In this document: positions 6,580-12,237 of the stretch, piece by piece
Layout: every line of letters begins with the position of its first letter
Position numbering within the stretch: position 1 is the first letter of the stretch
Source: Micavibrio sp. UBA5572
GTDB taxonomy: Bacteria > Pseudomonadota > Alphaproteobacteria > Micavibrionales > Micavibrionaceae
Reading direction: 5' to 3'
Length of the DNA: 12,237 nucleotides
NCBI GenBank assembly: GCA_002425415.1
Contig: DIMG01000014.1
Coordinates: 25,900 to 38,136, forward strand
Program-made: the position numbers and the translations under genes
Notes under the pieces: model-generated
What the model was told of the DNA's origin: nothing
The model's database searches: none
What the model saw: the letters and a program-made list of their open reading frames with translations, nothing else

Positions 6580-6926
6580 TACGCAGCCTCCTCTTCGGTA
6601 TTTGAGTTTTTGTCGATAATTGCAGAAGGACCGGTTGTCGGAACTTCAAGTTTAATGGTCATGTAGCGGACAATGTCTTCACTGTTGCGCATCAGACGTT
6701 CCATTTCAAGAATAGCTGGCGCCGGTGCATCACATTCGACCAAGGTATAGTGACCTTTACGCGCTTTGTTGATGCGATATGCGAATGCACGCAAACCCCA
6801 TTGTTCTGTCTTGAGAATTGTTCCGCCCATATCGGTCAGAATCTTGGAAAATTCTTGAGTGATCTGCTCCACTTGAGCAGCACCAAGATCTTGCCGCGTG
6901 ATAAACACGGTTTCATAGATTGGCAT
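6579..6926 (-). CDS. rpsF: Ribosomal protein S6 (bS6)
   Basis: S6 pairs with S18 on the platform of the small ribosomal subunit. The 115-residue protein begins MPIYETVFITRQDL, the standard S6 N-terminus, and has GLRAFAYRINKARKGHYTLV in the middle, the conserved core. The ATG at 6924-6926 is set by a strong AGGAGA ribosome binding site 6 nt upstream; the open frame continues upstream by 56 codons, but that part has no S6 likeness. The acidic end (SNTEEEAA) is usual. It is the first gene of the rpsF-rpsR-rplI operon. A hairpin just before the ribosome binding site could take part in feedback control. Confidence 0.97.
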   Translation of the reverse strand: MPIYETVFITRQDLGAAQVEQITQEFSKILTDMGGTILKTEQWGLRAFAYRINKARKGHYTLVECDAPAPAILEMERLMRNSEDIVRYMTIKLEVPTTGPSAIIDKNSNTEEEAA

Positions 6927-6947
6927 GTTTGTCTCCTTTCGGTTTCT

Positions 6948-6969
6948 CCTTCTCGAACTATTCGGAAGG
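6948..6969 (-). promoter_or_regulatory. Hairpin in the rpsF leader just before the ribosome binding site
   Basis: On the minus strand CCTTC-CGAA pairs with TTCG-GAAGG (9 pairs, one bulged A) around a 3-nt TAG loop. It ends about 10 nt before the AGGAGA of rpsF. rpsF leaders in many bacteria fold into a structure bound by the S6:S18 pair. I can see the hairpin, but I cannot confirm the specific binding motif. Confidence 0.5.
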
Positions 6970-7012
6970 GAAGCTGACCCGCGCCAACGTGCCAGCAAGG
7001 TTGAATGGCATG

Positions 7013-7041
7013 GTTTAACCAGTCTAGCGTTGAAAAAGCAA
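7013..7041 (-). promoter_or_regulatory. Possible promoter of the rpsF operon
   Basis: On the minus strand TTGCTT (7036-7041) and TTAAAC (7013-7018) are 17 bp apart, about 85 bp upstream of rpsF. That leaves a leader long enough to hold the hairpin at 6948-6969. Matches to consensus are moderate. Confidence 0.35.
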
Positions 7042-7070
7042 CAAAAAAACACCATTCGGGGGTAAAAATA

Positions 7071-7099
7071 TTGGAGAGCCGTTATAAACAACATAGGAT
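7071..7099 (+). promoter_or_regulatory. Possible promoter of the secreted esterase gene
   Basis: TTGGAG (7071-7076) and TAGGAT (7094-7099) are 17 bp apart on the + strand, 70 bp before the ATG. Each half matches only in part, so this is tentative. Confidence 0.25.
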
Positions 7100-7169
7100 A
7101 CAGATCACCGAACAGGCATAAACTGCGGGCAAAAAAACATAACCCAACGTGGCAAGGGAGAATTTTATA

Positions 7170-8228
7170 ATGATTTCAAAGAGAAAGCTAAAAAACCAAG
7201 TCTTTGGACTATTTGTAATGATGTTAATATTAACATTGTCCTTTGCCTGCACATGGCCATCTTATGCCGCAGAAGAGGGGCTGTTTAAAACAATTCTTAA
7301 AGAACGTCTGGCTGAAAAGTCAAAGGACAAGGATATTGCCCCTCAAAATACAAGTGTGCAGACCAAAATCTCACAATCGGGTGATTATGTGTTTTCCATC
7401 CCCTATGACGGGTTCGACCGCAAATATCTGGTACATGTTCCGGAAAAATATTCACCTCAAAAACCGGCACCTATGATTCTGGCCTATCATGGCGGCGGCG
7501 GTCACATGGAGTATATGGCCAATGATGATTATTACGGTTTGATAACAAAATCGGATCGTGAAGGGTTTATTGTGGTGTTTCCCAATGGCTACAGCAAATT
7601 CAAATCTGGAAAATTTGCCACATGGAATGCGGGCGAATGTTGCGGAGATGCTCGCGATAAAAAGATCGATGATGTGGGCTTTTCTAAAAAGATTGTATCA
7701 AACCTCAAACACCAGATGAACATTGATCCTGATAAAATCTACGCCATTGGAATGTCGAATGGCGGAATGATGGCGCATCGTCTGGCATGCGAAGCCGCTG
7801 ATATTTTTAAAGCCGTGGCCAGCGTAACCGGAACAGAGAGTACTCTATCTTGTCATCCGTCGCGCCCGATTTCTGTCTTGCATATTCATGCCCTGAACGA
7901 CACGCATGTTCTGTTTAACGGTGGAGCAGGGAAGGGCAGCTTTAAAGACCCGTCCAAAGTAACGGATTTTACGTCTGTTCCCGAAACAATCGCCCGTTGG
8001 GTTTCCCGTGATAGATGCACCAATGAAAAAACCCGTGTCTTAGAGGTAAGCGGCGCATATTGCGACCTTTACGCGTCTTGCTCTGACACCACACAAGTCA
8101 AATTATGCGTAACAGAAACGGGACAACATTCATGGCCGGGTGGTAAAAAGCCCCGCGCAGATGAGCAGCCATCCCAAGCAATTTCAGCCAATGACGAAAT
8201 CTGGAACTTTTTCCAAAGCCTGAAGTAA
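7170..8228 (+). CDS. Secreted alpha/beta hydrolase of the PHB depolymerase / feruloyl esterase (LpqC) type
   Basis: This is a predicted exported esterase of 352 residues. The ATG at 7170 has a GGGAG site 9 nt upstream and is preferred to a GTG at 7149. The N-terminus is basic, then hydrophobic, with likely cleavage after SYA near residue 33. The catalytic domain starts near residue 76. It has HGGGG (oxyanion-hole region), nucleophile S196 in GMSNGG, D244 in HALNDTH and H320 in GQHSWPGG, so the Ser-Asp-His triad is complete. WNAGECCG at 152-159 is typical of the family. Several cysteines in the C-terminal half could form disulfides in the periplasm or outside. Substrates of relatives include poly-3-hydroxybutyrate and feruloyl esters, and I cannot choose between them. 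It stands alone, diverging from rpsF, with its own terminator. Confidence 0.85.
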   Translation: MISKRKLKNQVFGLFVMMLILTLSFACTWPSYAAEEGLFKTILKERLAEKSKDKDIAPQNTSVQTKISQSGDYVFSIPYDGFDRKYLVHVPEKYSPQKPAPMILAYHGGGGHMEYMANDDYYGLITKSDREGFIVVFPNGYSKFKSGKFATWNAGECCGDARDKKIDDVGFSKKIVSNLKHQMNIDPDKIYAIGMSNGGMMAHRLACEAADIFKAVASVTGTESTLSCHPSRPISVLHIHALNDTHVLFNGGAGKGSFKDPSKVTDFTSVPETIARWVSRDRCTNEKTRVLEVSGAYCDLYASCSDTTQVKLCVTETGQHSWPGGKKPRADEQPSQAISANDEIWNFFQSLK

Positions 8229-8252
8229 CGGCATTCATTCTTCCTTGCCTTT

Positions 8253-8270
8253 GCGCGCGGCGCGTTTTTT
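8253..8270 (+). terminator. Short intrinsic terminator after the esterase gene
   Basis: CGCG (8254-8257) and CGCG (8261-8264) form a short GC stem with a 3-nt loop, and a G-T pair can extend it. Six T residues follow (8265-8270). It lies 25 bp after the esterase stop and 3 bp before the end of the convergent minus-strand gene. Confidence 0.55.
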
Positions 8271-8272
8271 AT

Positions 8273-8767
8273 CTAGCTGGCCTGACAGAAATCGGCACGT
8301 AAGTCCCACAGATTTTGGTGATCTTTCATGACCAGACTGACCCACAGCATAAAGGCAATGAGATGATCTATAGAAGCAGCGTTATCTTTTTCGCGTTGAA
8401 GACGCACAGCCTCTTCGGATCGGTTGAATTGTTCTTGTTGGAGCGTCTTGATTTGTTGCGCCACTTGAGGATCGTCACGAAGTTCAAGCAAGCGGGTTTC
8501 AATGGCGGATCGCAAACTGTCATGCATGTCCCACGCAATCTCAGTCATAGGATCATTCGCTCCGGTATAAGCTAGAAGTTTACCCAGATGATCTTTGGCT
8601 TCGCAGTATTGTTTGTAAAGTTGCGCCAAAATGGGATCAACTTGCATATATAGTCTGATGAAATGCCAATGGCGTTCTTCGGGAATGAAGCCGATGTCAC
8701 CAGTTTGAATATCATCCAAACGGCAAACCATGGCATTCATAAGATCTGAAAGAGAAGTCCCCAACAT
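8273..8767 (-). CDS. Unrecognised 164-aa protein, probably all-helical and cytoplasmic
   Basis: I do not recognise this protein. It has no signal peptide. The sequence reads as a string of amphipathic helices with many Gln, Glu, Arg and Leu residues. One charged stretch at about 95-125 (ETRLLELRDDPQVAQQ, then KTLQQEQFNRSEEAVR) could form a coiled coil, and a more hydrophobic helix (HLIAFMLWVSLVM) lies near the C-terminus. Two or more Trp/His-containing segments (EERHWHFIRLYMQ) may be conserved. The ATG at 8765-8767 is preceded by AGGG at a rather long distance. A perfect 7-bp inverted repeat and a TATAAG sequence lie just upstream. It sits 80 bp downstream of gapR on the same strand and may be co-transcribed with it. 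Composition resembles that of its neighbours. Confidence 0.75.
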   Translation of the reverse strand: MLGTSLSDLMNAMVCRLDDIQTGDIGFIPEERHWHFIRLYMQVDPILAQLYKQYCEAKDHLGKLLAYTGANDPMTEIAWDMHDSLRSAIETRLLELRDDPQVAQQIKTLQQEQFNRSEEAVRLQREKDNAASIDHLIAFMLWVSLVMKDHQNLWDLRADFCQAS

Positions 8768-8781
8768 ATTTTAACCCTGTT

Positions 8782-8807
8782 CATATCTCTTATAGCGCCA
8801 AGATATG
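8782..8807. promoter_or_regulatory. Inverted repeat between gapR and the 164-aa gene
   Basis: CATATCT (8782-8788) and AGATATG (8801-8807) are exact reverse complements 12 bp apart. A TATAAG sequence (minus strand, 8789-8794), which could be a -10 for the 164-aa gene, lies between them. No convincing -35 is seen at the proper distance. It could be an operator, or a weak hairpin in a gapR read-through transcript. Confidence 0.35.
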
Positions 8808-8847
8808 AAAAACTGGTTAAAAGTAGGGTGAATGTGCAAAAAATGGC

Positions 8848-9132
8848 TTATTCCATACCGATTGCGGCTTTATAGAGCTCAAGAAGTTCTTCTTCTTCCC
8901 GTCTTTTTTCGGTCTCCATTTTCTGGAGTCTGACCAGCTTGCGCATGATTTTTGGATCAAACCCGACACCCTTGGCTTCGGCATAAATATCCTTGATGTC
9001 ATCGGCCAAAGCTTTTTTCTCTTCTTCCAGACGCTCGACACGGTCAAGAAAGCTTTTAAGCCGCTTACCAGCAACGCCACCAATATCGTGGGTTTCATCT
9101 TCCGAATGATCCAATGCTGCTACGTTTGCCAT
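8848..9132 (-). CDS. gapR: GapR family nucleoid protein (DUF2312)
   Basis: GapR is a small alphaproteobacterial DNA-binding protein that clamps overtwisted, AT-rich DNA ahead of replication forks and transcription complexes, supporting gyrase and topoisomerase IV. The 94 residues include about 16 acidic or variable residues, then the DUF2312 domain (about 17-94). The signature reads RLKSFLDRVERLEEEKKALA, then DDIKDIYAEAKGVGFDPKI, then a basic helix (MRKLVRLQKMETEKRREEEE) and ELYKAAIG. The charged helices form the coiled-coil dimer and tetramer. The ATG at 9130-9132 has a GAGG site at about 7 nt. Both the size and the sequence fit the Caulobacter protein, which is 89 residues long. Confidence 0.95.
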   Translation of the reverse strand: MANVAALDHSEDETHDIGGVAGKRLKSFLDRVERLEEEKKALADDIKDIYAEAKGVGFDPKIMRKLVRLQKMETEKRREEEELLELYKAAIGME

Positions 9133-9215
9133 GCCAACCTCATCTAAATAAAAAAACAGACCTCCTTCCTAACGCAAGATAAGGTCAAAAAACAAGAGAA
9201 GAAAATTTCAATTCA

Positions 9216-9241
9216 CAAGAATGACGATCAAGAATGATTAT
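9216..9241. repeat. Two adjoining 13-bp direct repeats at the dotI stop
   Basis: CAAGAATGACGAT (9216-9228) is followed at once by CAAGAATGATTAT (9229-9241), identical at 11 of 13 positions. The second copy contains the stop codon of the DotI-like gene. It could be a small tandem duplication that set the present 3' end of that gene, or chance in AT-rich sequence. Confidence 0.45.
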
Positions 9242-9948
9242 GACGCCGTCACAATCCAGCGTTCAATTTCGATCCCCAGTTGATTCCCGTCTTTTTTCGG
9301 GGTGCGCCCGATCTGGATCTGAATAACCATTTTCTGGTTTTGACCGATTTGATCGCGTTTGTTGACGATGCGCTTGATGTTCTTGTTGTAAAAAGTAACC
9401 ATAACAGGAACTTGAACCAGCCAGTGATACGTGCCGGAAATCAAGCCTTCACGGAGAACCTGCGCAGAGCCATCGGCTATGGTTTGAATTCTCATGTTGT
9501 TTTTTTCCAGAGTCTCGAAAATTCTCATGCGGTCGAGATAGGCTTTGTACTCCTGAAGTCCATAAGCCGAAAAATCGGCAGCAATAACATCTTTGATAGA
9601 ATCCCATCCACTGGCATTCAGAGTTAGGGCTTGAACCACAATCGAAGAACCCCAGCGGGAAATTTCTTCAGGGCTTCGGTGAGGTTGGCTTAAACGAAGA
9701 GAGTTCCCCTCTGCGTCCTCTTGAGAATCTTTCCCGTACATATCCATCAATTCGCTATTCTGGGCATCATTGGGGATCTGGTGTGCAAACGGTGCTTGCA
9801 ATGTCACCTCTGGTCCTGGACCTGTTTGTTCTTCGGAAGATCCAAACAGAATATCAAAGATCGATCTGGCCTGCACAGAAGGCGCAAACGCAAAAAGACA
9901 GACCGAAATAATCAGCGCAGAAAAGGCAATGGAGCGAAAATGGAACAT
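9238..9948 (-). CDS. DotI/IcmL-like type IVB secretion family protein
   Basis: The C-terminal part (about 93-232) matches the DotI/IcmL/TraM family, the inner-membrane/periplasmic core component of type IVB secretion systems. Matching segments are RWGSSIVVQALTLNASGWDS, the DFSAYGLQEYKAYLDR stretch, GSAQVLREGLISGTYHWLVQ, PVMVTFYN, and the MVIQIQIGRTP end. The ATG at 9946-9948 gives 236 residues with an N-terminal hydrophobic segment that looks like a cleavable signal (SALIISVCLFAF, then VQA) or an anchor. About 60 low-complexity residues then link to the domain. No other dot/icm gene is in the window. It lies 4 nt after coq9 with no visible Shine-Dalgarno, so it is probably translated by coupling. 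Identification rests on family pattern by eye, and the role outside a full secretion locus is unknown. Confidence 0.75.
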   Translation of the reverse strand: MFHFRSIAFSALIISVCLFAFAPSVQARSIFDILFGSSEEQTGPGPEVTLQAPFAHQIPNDAQNSELMDMYGKDSQEDAEGNSLRLSQPHRSPEEISRWGSSIVVQALTLNASGWDSIKDVIAADFSAYGLQEYKAYLDRMRIFETLEKNNMRIQTIADGSAQVLREGLISGTYHWLVQVPVMVTFYNKNIKRIVNKRDQIGQNQKMVIQIQIGRTPKKDGNQLGIEIERWIVTAS

Positions 9949-9952
9949 CAAT

Positions 9953-10582
9953 TTAATTTTTATTGGATCTGGAGTGACGGAAAAGATTGGGTATAACAGT
10001 CTTCATTGTACCAATTGTTTTACCGATTTCCATGGCATTTTCAAGTCGGCGATCAAGAAAAGCCTGCGTAACCATAATATTGTTCGAATCGTCTGTAATC
10101 CAGACCATAGACGTGCCGATGAGAATAGAAGACAGCATCGCCCGTTTGGTTTGGCGGGAATGATCGGTGGCCGTATCCCCCGCCCAATTCCATATTCTAT
10201 CGGATGTCCGCCATAAAACCCTTTGACTTTGGATGGCGTGGGAAGGAAGAGCCCAGAATGCAAGGGCATGTTTGACAGCTTCCTTATGCTTTGCCAGAAA
10301 TTCATAACGAGCCAGAACCGCAGCACGGACTTTGTCTTTGCTTCTAAGGGCAGAAGAAGGAACGTCCTTCAACGCCGCAATCATATGGCGGTCGGTATAA
10401 TCGGAAAAATGGGACATAACATCCAGCAAGCCATTGGGAAAAAGGGAGATGGCGGCATCATCCTGCATATCACAATCCTTGACGGCGGATTCGACAGCGC
10501 TCCAATGCCATCCGGTCGTGGGAGCGATAGAAAGAAGGGTCTCTAAAACACGATCCCGTAACCCCATAATGTCGTCTGCCAT
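9953..10582 (-). CDS. coq9: COQ9 family ubiquinone biosynthesis protein
   Basis: COQ9 is a lipid-binding protein that presents the ubiquinone precursor to the hydroxylase COQ7 at the membrane. The 209 residues show the family pattern. The N-terminal TetR-like helices contain LFPNGLLDVMSHFSDYTDRH (47-66), and the lipid-binding region contains KHKEAVKHALAFWALPSH, WNWAGDTATD (131-140) and FLDRRLENAM. The DNA-binding use of the TetR-like fold is lost in the family. The ATG at 10580-10582 has an AGAGGA site 7 nt upstream. It heads a two-gene unit with the DotI-like gene and diverges from the ABC1 kinase gene, a second ubiquinone factor, which supports the assignment. Confidence 0.9.
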   Translation of the reverse strand: MADDIMGLRDRVLETLLSIAPTTGWHWSAVESAVKDCDMQDDAAISLFPNGLLDVMSHFSDYTDRHMIAALKDVPSSALRSKDKVRAAVLARYEFLAKHKEAVKHALAFWALPSHAIQSQRVLWRTSDRIWNWAGDTATDHSRQTKRAMLSSILIGTSMVWITDDSNNIMVTQAFLDRRLENAMEIGKTIGTMKTVIPNLFRHSRSNKN

Positions 10583-10658
10583 CTAAAATCCTCTGAGTGC
10601 TGTTTGTTGATTCATAAGCTGAACCAAACTGCACAATAGCAAATCTCTGACTATATTG

Positions 10659-10668
10659 GAAAGCTTTC
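10659..10668. promoter_or_regulatory. Perfect palindrome between coq9 and the ABC1 kinase gene
   Basis: GAAAGCTTTC is a perfect 10-bp palindrome flanked by TATAT-rich sequence, 11 bp upstream of the -35 of the kinase promoter. Its position between two divergent, functionally related genes fits an operator, but a short AT-rich palindrome can also occur by chance. Confidence 0.3.
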
Positions 10669-10679
10669 TATATATTGCG

Positions 10680-10707
10680 TTGCACTCTGATCCGCCTGAA
10701 GTATGAT
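10680..10707 (+). promoter_or_regulatory. Promoter of the ABC1 kinase gene
   Basis: TTGCAC (10680-10685, 4 of 6) and TATGAT (10702-10707, 5 of 6) are separated by 16 bp on the + strand. Transcription would start near 10714, giving a leader of about 47 nt before the ATG at 10761. Confidence 0.55.
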
Positions 10708-10760
10708 AAGGCAAAGATAAGAAGCAGCACGCATCTACGGTAAGTGGGAACACAAAGTAA

Positions 10761-12110
10761 ATGGCAAAGAAATCACCTGATAAAGGCAATCTGGGACAAC
10801 GTGTCAAACGGTACTCCCAAGTATCGTCAACCATGGCCGGTGTTGCGGTAAAAGTTGCGGGAGAAAAATTCCTTGGCGTAAAGATCGAACGTGAAAAACA
10901 CGCCGCCTCCGTATTGGCGGCACTGGGGAACTTGAAAGGTCCGTTGATGAAAGTCGGCCAGATCCTTGCAACAATTCCCGAAGCATTGCCACCGGAATAC
11001 GCTGCGGCACTTCAGAACTTGCAATCCAATGCTCCGCCCATGGGCTGGCCGTTTGTCAAACGCCGCATGAAAACAGAATTGGGCAATGATTGGGAAACAA
11101 AATTCAAAACCTTTGGGCATGAAGCCGCCGCCGCCGCTTCGCTGGGGCAGGTGCATAAAGCCACCTTGCATGATGGACGGGAAGTCGCATGTAAACTGCA
11201 ATATCCCGATATGGAATCGGCTATTGCTGCGGATTTAAGTCAACTGAAACTGATATTTTCACTTTACGAAACCTACGACCAATCAATCCAAACCACCAAT
11301 ATTCATCATGAATTGAAAGACCGTTTATACGAAGAACTGGACTACGAACGCGAATCCCGTCATTGCGGTCTGTATAATTTTATGCTGCGCGAAGAAAAAC
11401 AGGTTCATGTTCCGCAAGTCATTCCCGAACTTTCAACCAAAAAATTATTAACGGCAACGTGGCTGGATGGTGCGCAGATTCTCGACTTTAAATCGGCTTC
11501 GGTTGAAACCAGAAATGCCATTGCACTCAATATGTTTCGGGCATGGTACGTGCCTCTCTATTATTACGGCGTGATTCATGGTGACCCCCATCTTGGCAAT
11601 TATTCCGTGCGTCAAGATTTTTCAATCAATCTGCTCGATTTCGGATGTGTGCGAGTGTTTCCTGCCGATTTTATCGGTGGTGTGATTGATCTTTACCGCG
11701 CCTTGCAAAAGGATGACCGCCCACGGGCTGTTCATGCGTTTGAAACATGGGGGTTTAAAAACCTGAATCATGACCAGATTGATACACTGCTGATTTGGGC
11801 GCGGTTTTTATACGAACCCCTGTTAGACAATCAATCCCGCGTAATCGGTAAGACCGAAAGCGGAGTCTATGGACGCGAAACTGCCCGTAAAGTTCACCAA
11901 AGACTGCGCGAAGTCGGGGGAGTGACGCCCCCACGTGAATTTGTCTTTATGGATCGTGCTGCGCTGGGGCTGGGCTCGGTATTCATTCATCTGCAGGCAG
12001 AAATCAACTGGCATCGGATGTTTGAAGACATGATCGAGGGGTTTAATATAACCGAATTGGAAAAACGCCAAAAATCAGCATTGACCAAGTTTAATCTATT
12101 TAAGGGTTGA
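10761..12110 (+). CDS. COQ8/UbiB-type ABC1 atypical kinase
   Basis: ABC1 family proteins (COQ8, UbiB, ADCK) are kinase-like ATPases needed for ubiquinone synthesis. The 449 residues show all the special motifs. KVGQ at 64-67 is the KxGQ extension. The alanine-rich loop AAAAASLGQ at 122-130 replaces the glycine-rich loop. K145 lies in ACKLQ, the ExD motif is EELD at 191-194, HGDPHLGN is at 273-280 (D275, N280), and DFG is at 293-295. There are no long C-terminal transmembrane helices of the kind seen in E. coli UbiB, so it resembles the COQ8/ADCK branch more. The ATG at 10761 has only a weak upstream site. Its divergent neighbour is coq9, which supports a ubiquinone role. The substrate of such proteins remains debated. 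Confidence 0.9.
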   Translation: MAKKSPDKGNLGQRVKRYSQVSSTMAGVAVKVAGEKFLGVKIEREKHAASVLAALGNLKGPLMKVGQILATIPEALPPEYAAALQNLQSNAPPMGWPFVKRRMKTELGNDWETKFKTFGHEAAAAASLGQVHKATLHDGREVACKLQYPDMESAIAADLSQLKLIFSLYETYDQSIQTTNIHHELKDRLYEELDYERESRHCGLYNFMLREEKQVHVPQVIPELSTKKLLTATWLDGAQILDFKSASVETRNAIALNMFRAWYVPLYYYGVIHGDPHLGNYSVRQDFSINLLDFGCVRVFPADFIGGVIDLYRALQKDDRPRAVHAFETWGFKNLNHDQIDTLLIWARFLYEPLLDNQSRVIGKTESGVYGRETARKVHQRLREVGGVTPPREFVFMDRAALGLGSVFIHLQAEINWHRMFEDMIEGFNITELEKRQKSALTKFNLFKG

Positions 12111-12136
12111 CGTCAGGGGAAAAAATGCGATATACC
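12107..12136 (+). promoter_or_regulatory. Possible promoter of the initiator tRNA gene
   Basis: TTGACG (12107-12112, 5 of 6 to the -35) overlaps the stop codon of the kinase gene. TATACC (12131-12136) follows 18 bp later. This would give a 5' leader of about 65 nt on the tRNA precursor. GATATA at 16 bp is an alternative -10. Confidence 0.4.
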
Positions 12137-12208
12137 CACCTCGCTCCTGAAAAATTCTATAAGAGCTACCAACCGAAACAAAGTTTCATTTTTTCTATTG
12201 GTTCTGAT

Positions 12209-12237
12209 CGCGGGGTGGAGCAGCCCGGTAGCTCGTC
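12209..12237 (+). tRNA. Initiator tRNA-fMet, 5' part only
   Basis: The last 29 bases match the first part of bacterial initiator tRNA almost exactly: acceptor CGCGGGG, then TG, D-stem GAGC, the D-loop AGCCCGGTA, GCTC, and the start of the anticodon stem. The C at position 1, which stays unpaired in the mature initiator, is the hallmark. The gene runs past the end of the window, so the CAT anticodon is not seen. Confidence 0.88.

Noticed and set aside
6927..7094. N-terminal extension of S6 by 56 residues
   Set aside because: S6 starts at MPIYETV with a strong ribosome binding site. The extension has no family likeness and covers the promoter and leader.
7250..7275. Lipoprotein signal in the esterase (cysteine after LSFA)
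   Set aside because: The residues before the cysteine do not fit a lipobox, and a normal signal-peptidase I site (SYA) follows.
12125..12237. An open frame starting with the ATG at 12125 and running off the window
   Set aside because: It reads straight through the initiator tRNA sequence and has no ribosome binding site, so it is chance.
1..12237. CRISPR arrays, insertion sequences, prophage, toxin-antitoxin or defence islands
   Set aside because: No regularly spaced repeats, transposase or integrase motifs, or defence domains were seen. Nearly all genes are core housekeeping genes.

Overview
The window looks like ordinary chromosome of a free-living or predatory-type alphaproteobacterium with moderate GC. 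The evidence is a GapR (DUF2312) protein, a COQ9 homologue, a DnaB with the insert before its C-terminal KQRHG motif that I associate with alphaproteobacterial DnaB, and an L9 with a long acidic tail. A solitary DotI/IcmL-like gene suggests a lineage such as Micavibrio-like bacteria, but that placement is a guess and cannot be settled from this sequence alone.

Left part (1-2906). The tail of an unknown gene ends in a strong intrinsic terminator. It is followed by rsmB (16S rRNA m5C methyltransferase) on the + strand. rsmB converges on alr (alanine racemase) and the two coding regions overlap tail to tail by 50 bp. Upstream of alr, with a 4-nt ATGA overlap, is a small gene of unknown function with an STGP...NAYKHG motif. 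A near-consensus promoter places its start codon almost exactly at the expected transcription start.

Middle (2906-6926, minus strand). This is the classic rpsF-rpsR-rplI-dnaB(-alr) ribosomal protein/replication cluster, altered in two ways. A secreted family-3 solute-binding protein gene with visibly lower GC sits between rplI and dnaB, with a terminator before it and a possible promoter of its own. A 143-bp palindromic repeat element with 17-bp terminal inverted repeats and ACGCAAAG-type direct repeats lies between dnaB and the gene upstream of alr.

Right part (6927-12237). A secreted PHB-depolymerase/feruloyl-esterase-type hydrolase (+) diverges from rpsF. Next on the minus strand are an unrecognised 164-aa protein, gapR, a DotI/IcmL-like gene and coq9; coq9 and dotI are 4 nt apart. 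coq9 diverges from a COQ8/UbiB-type ABC1 kinase gene, so the two ubiquinone-biosynthesis accessory genes share an upstream region that holds a good promoter and a perfect 10-bp palindrome. The window ends inside an initiator tRNA gene. I found no CRISPR array, insertion sequence, prophage or toxin-antitoxin pair, and no convincing new multi-gene system. The points most worth checking are the palindromic repeat, the coq9-dotI pairing, the possible leaderless genes and a poly-A tract that may mark a frameshift.
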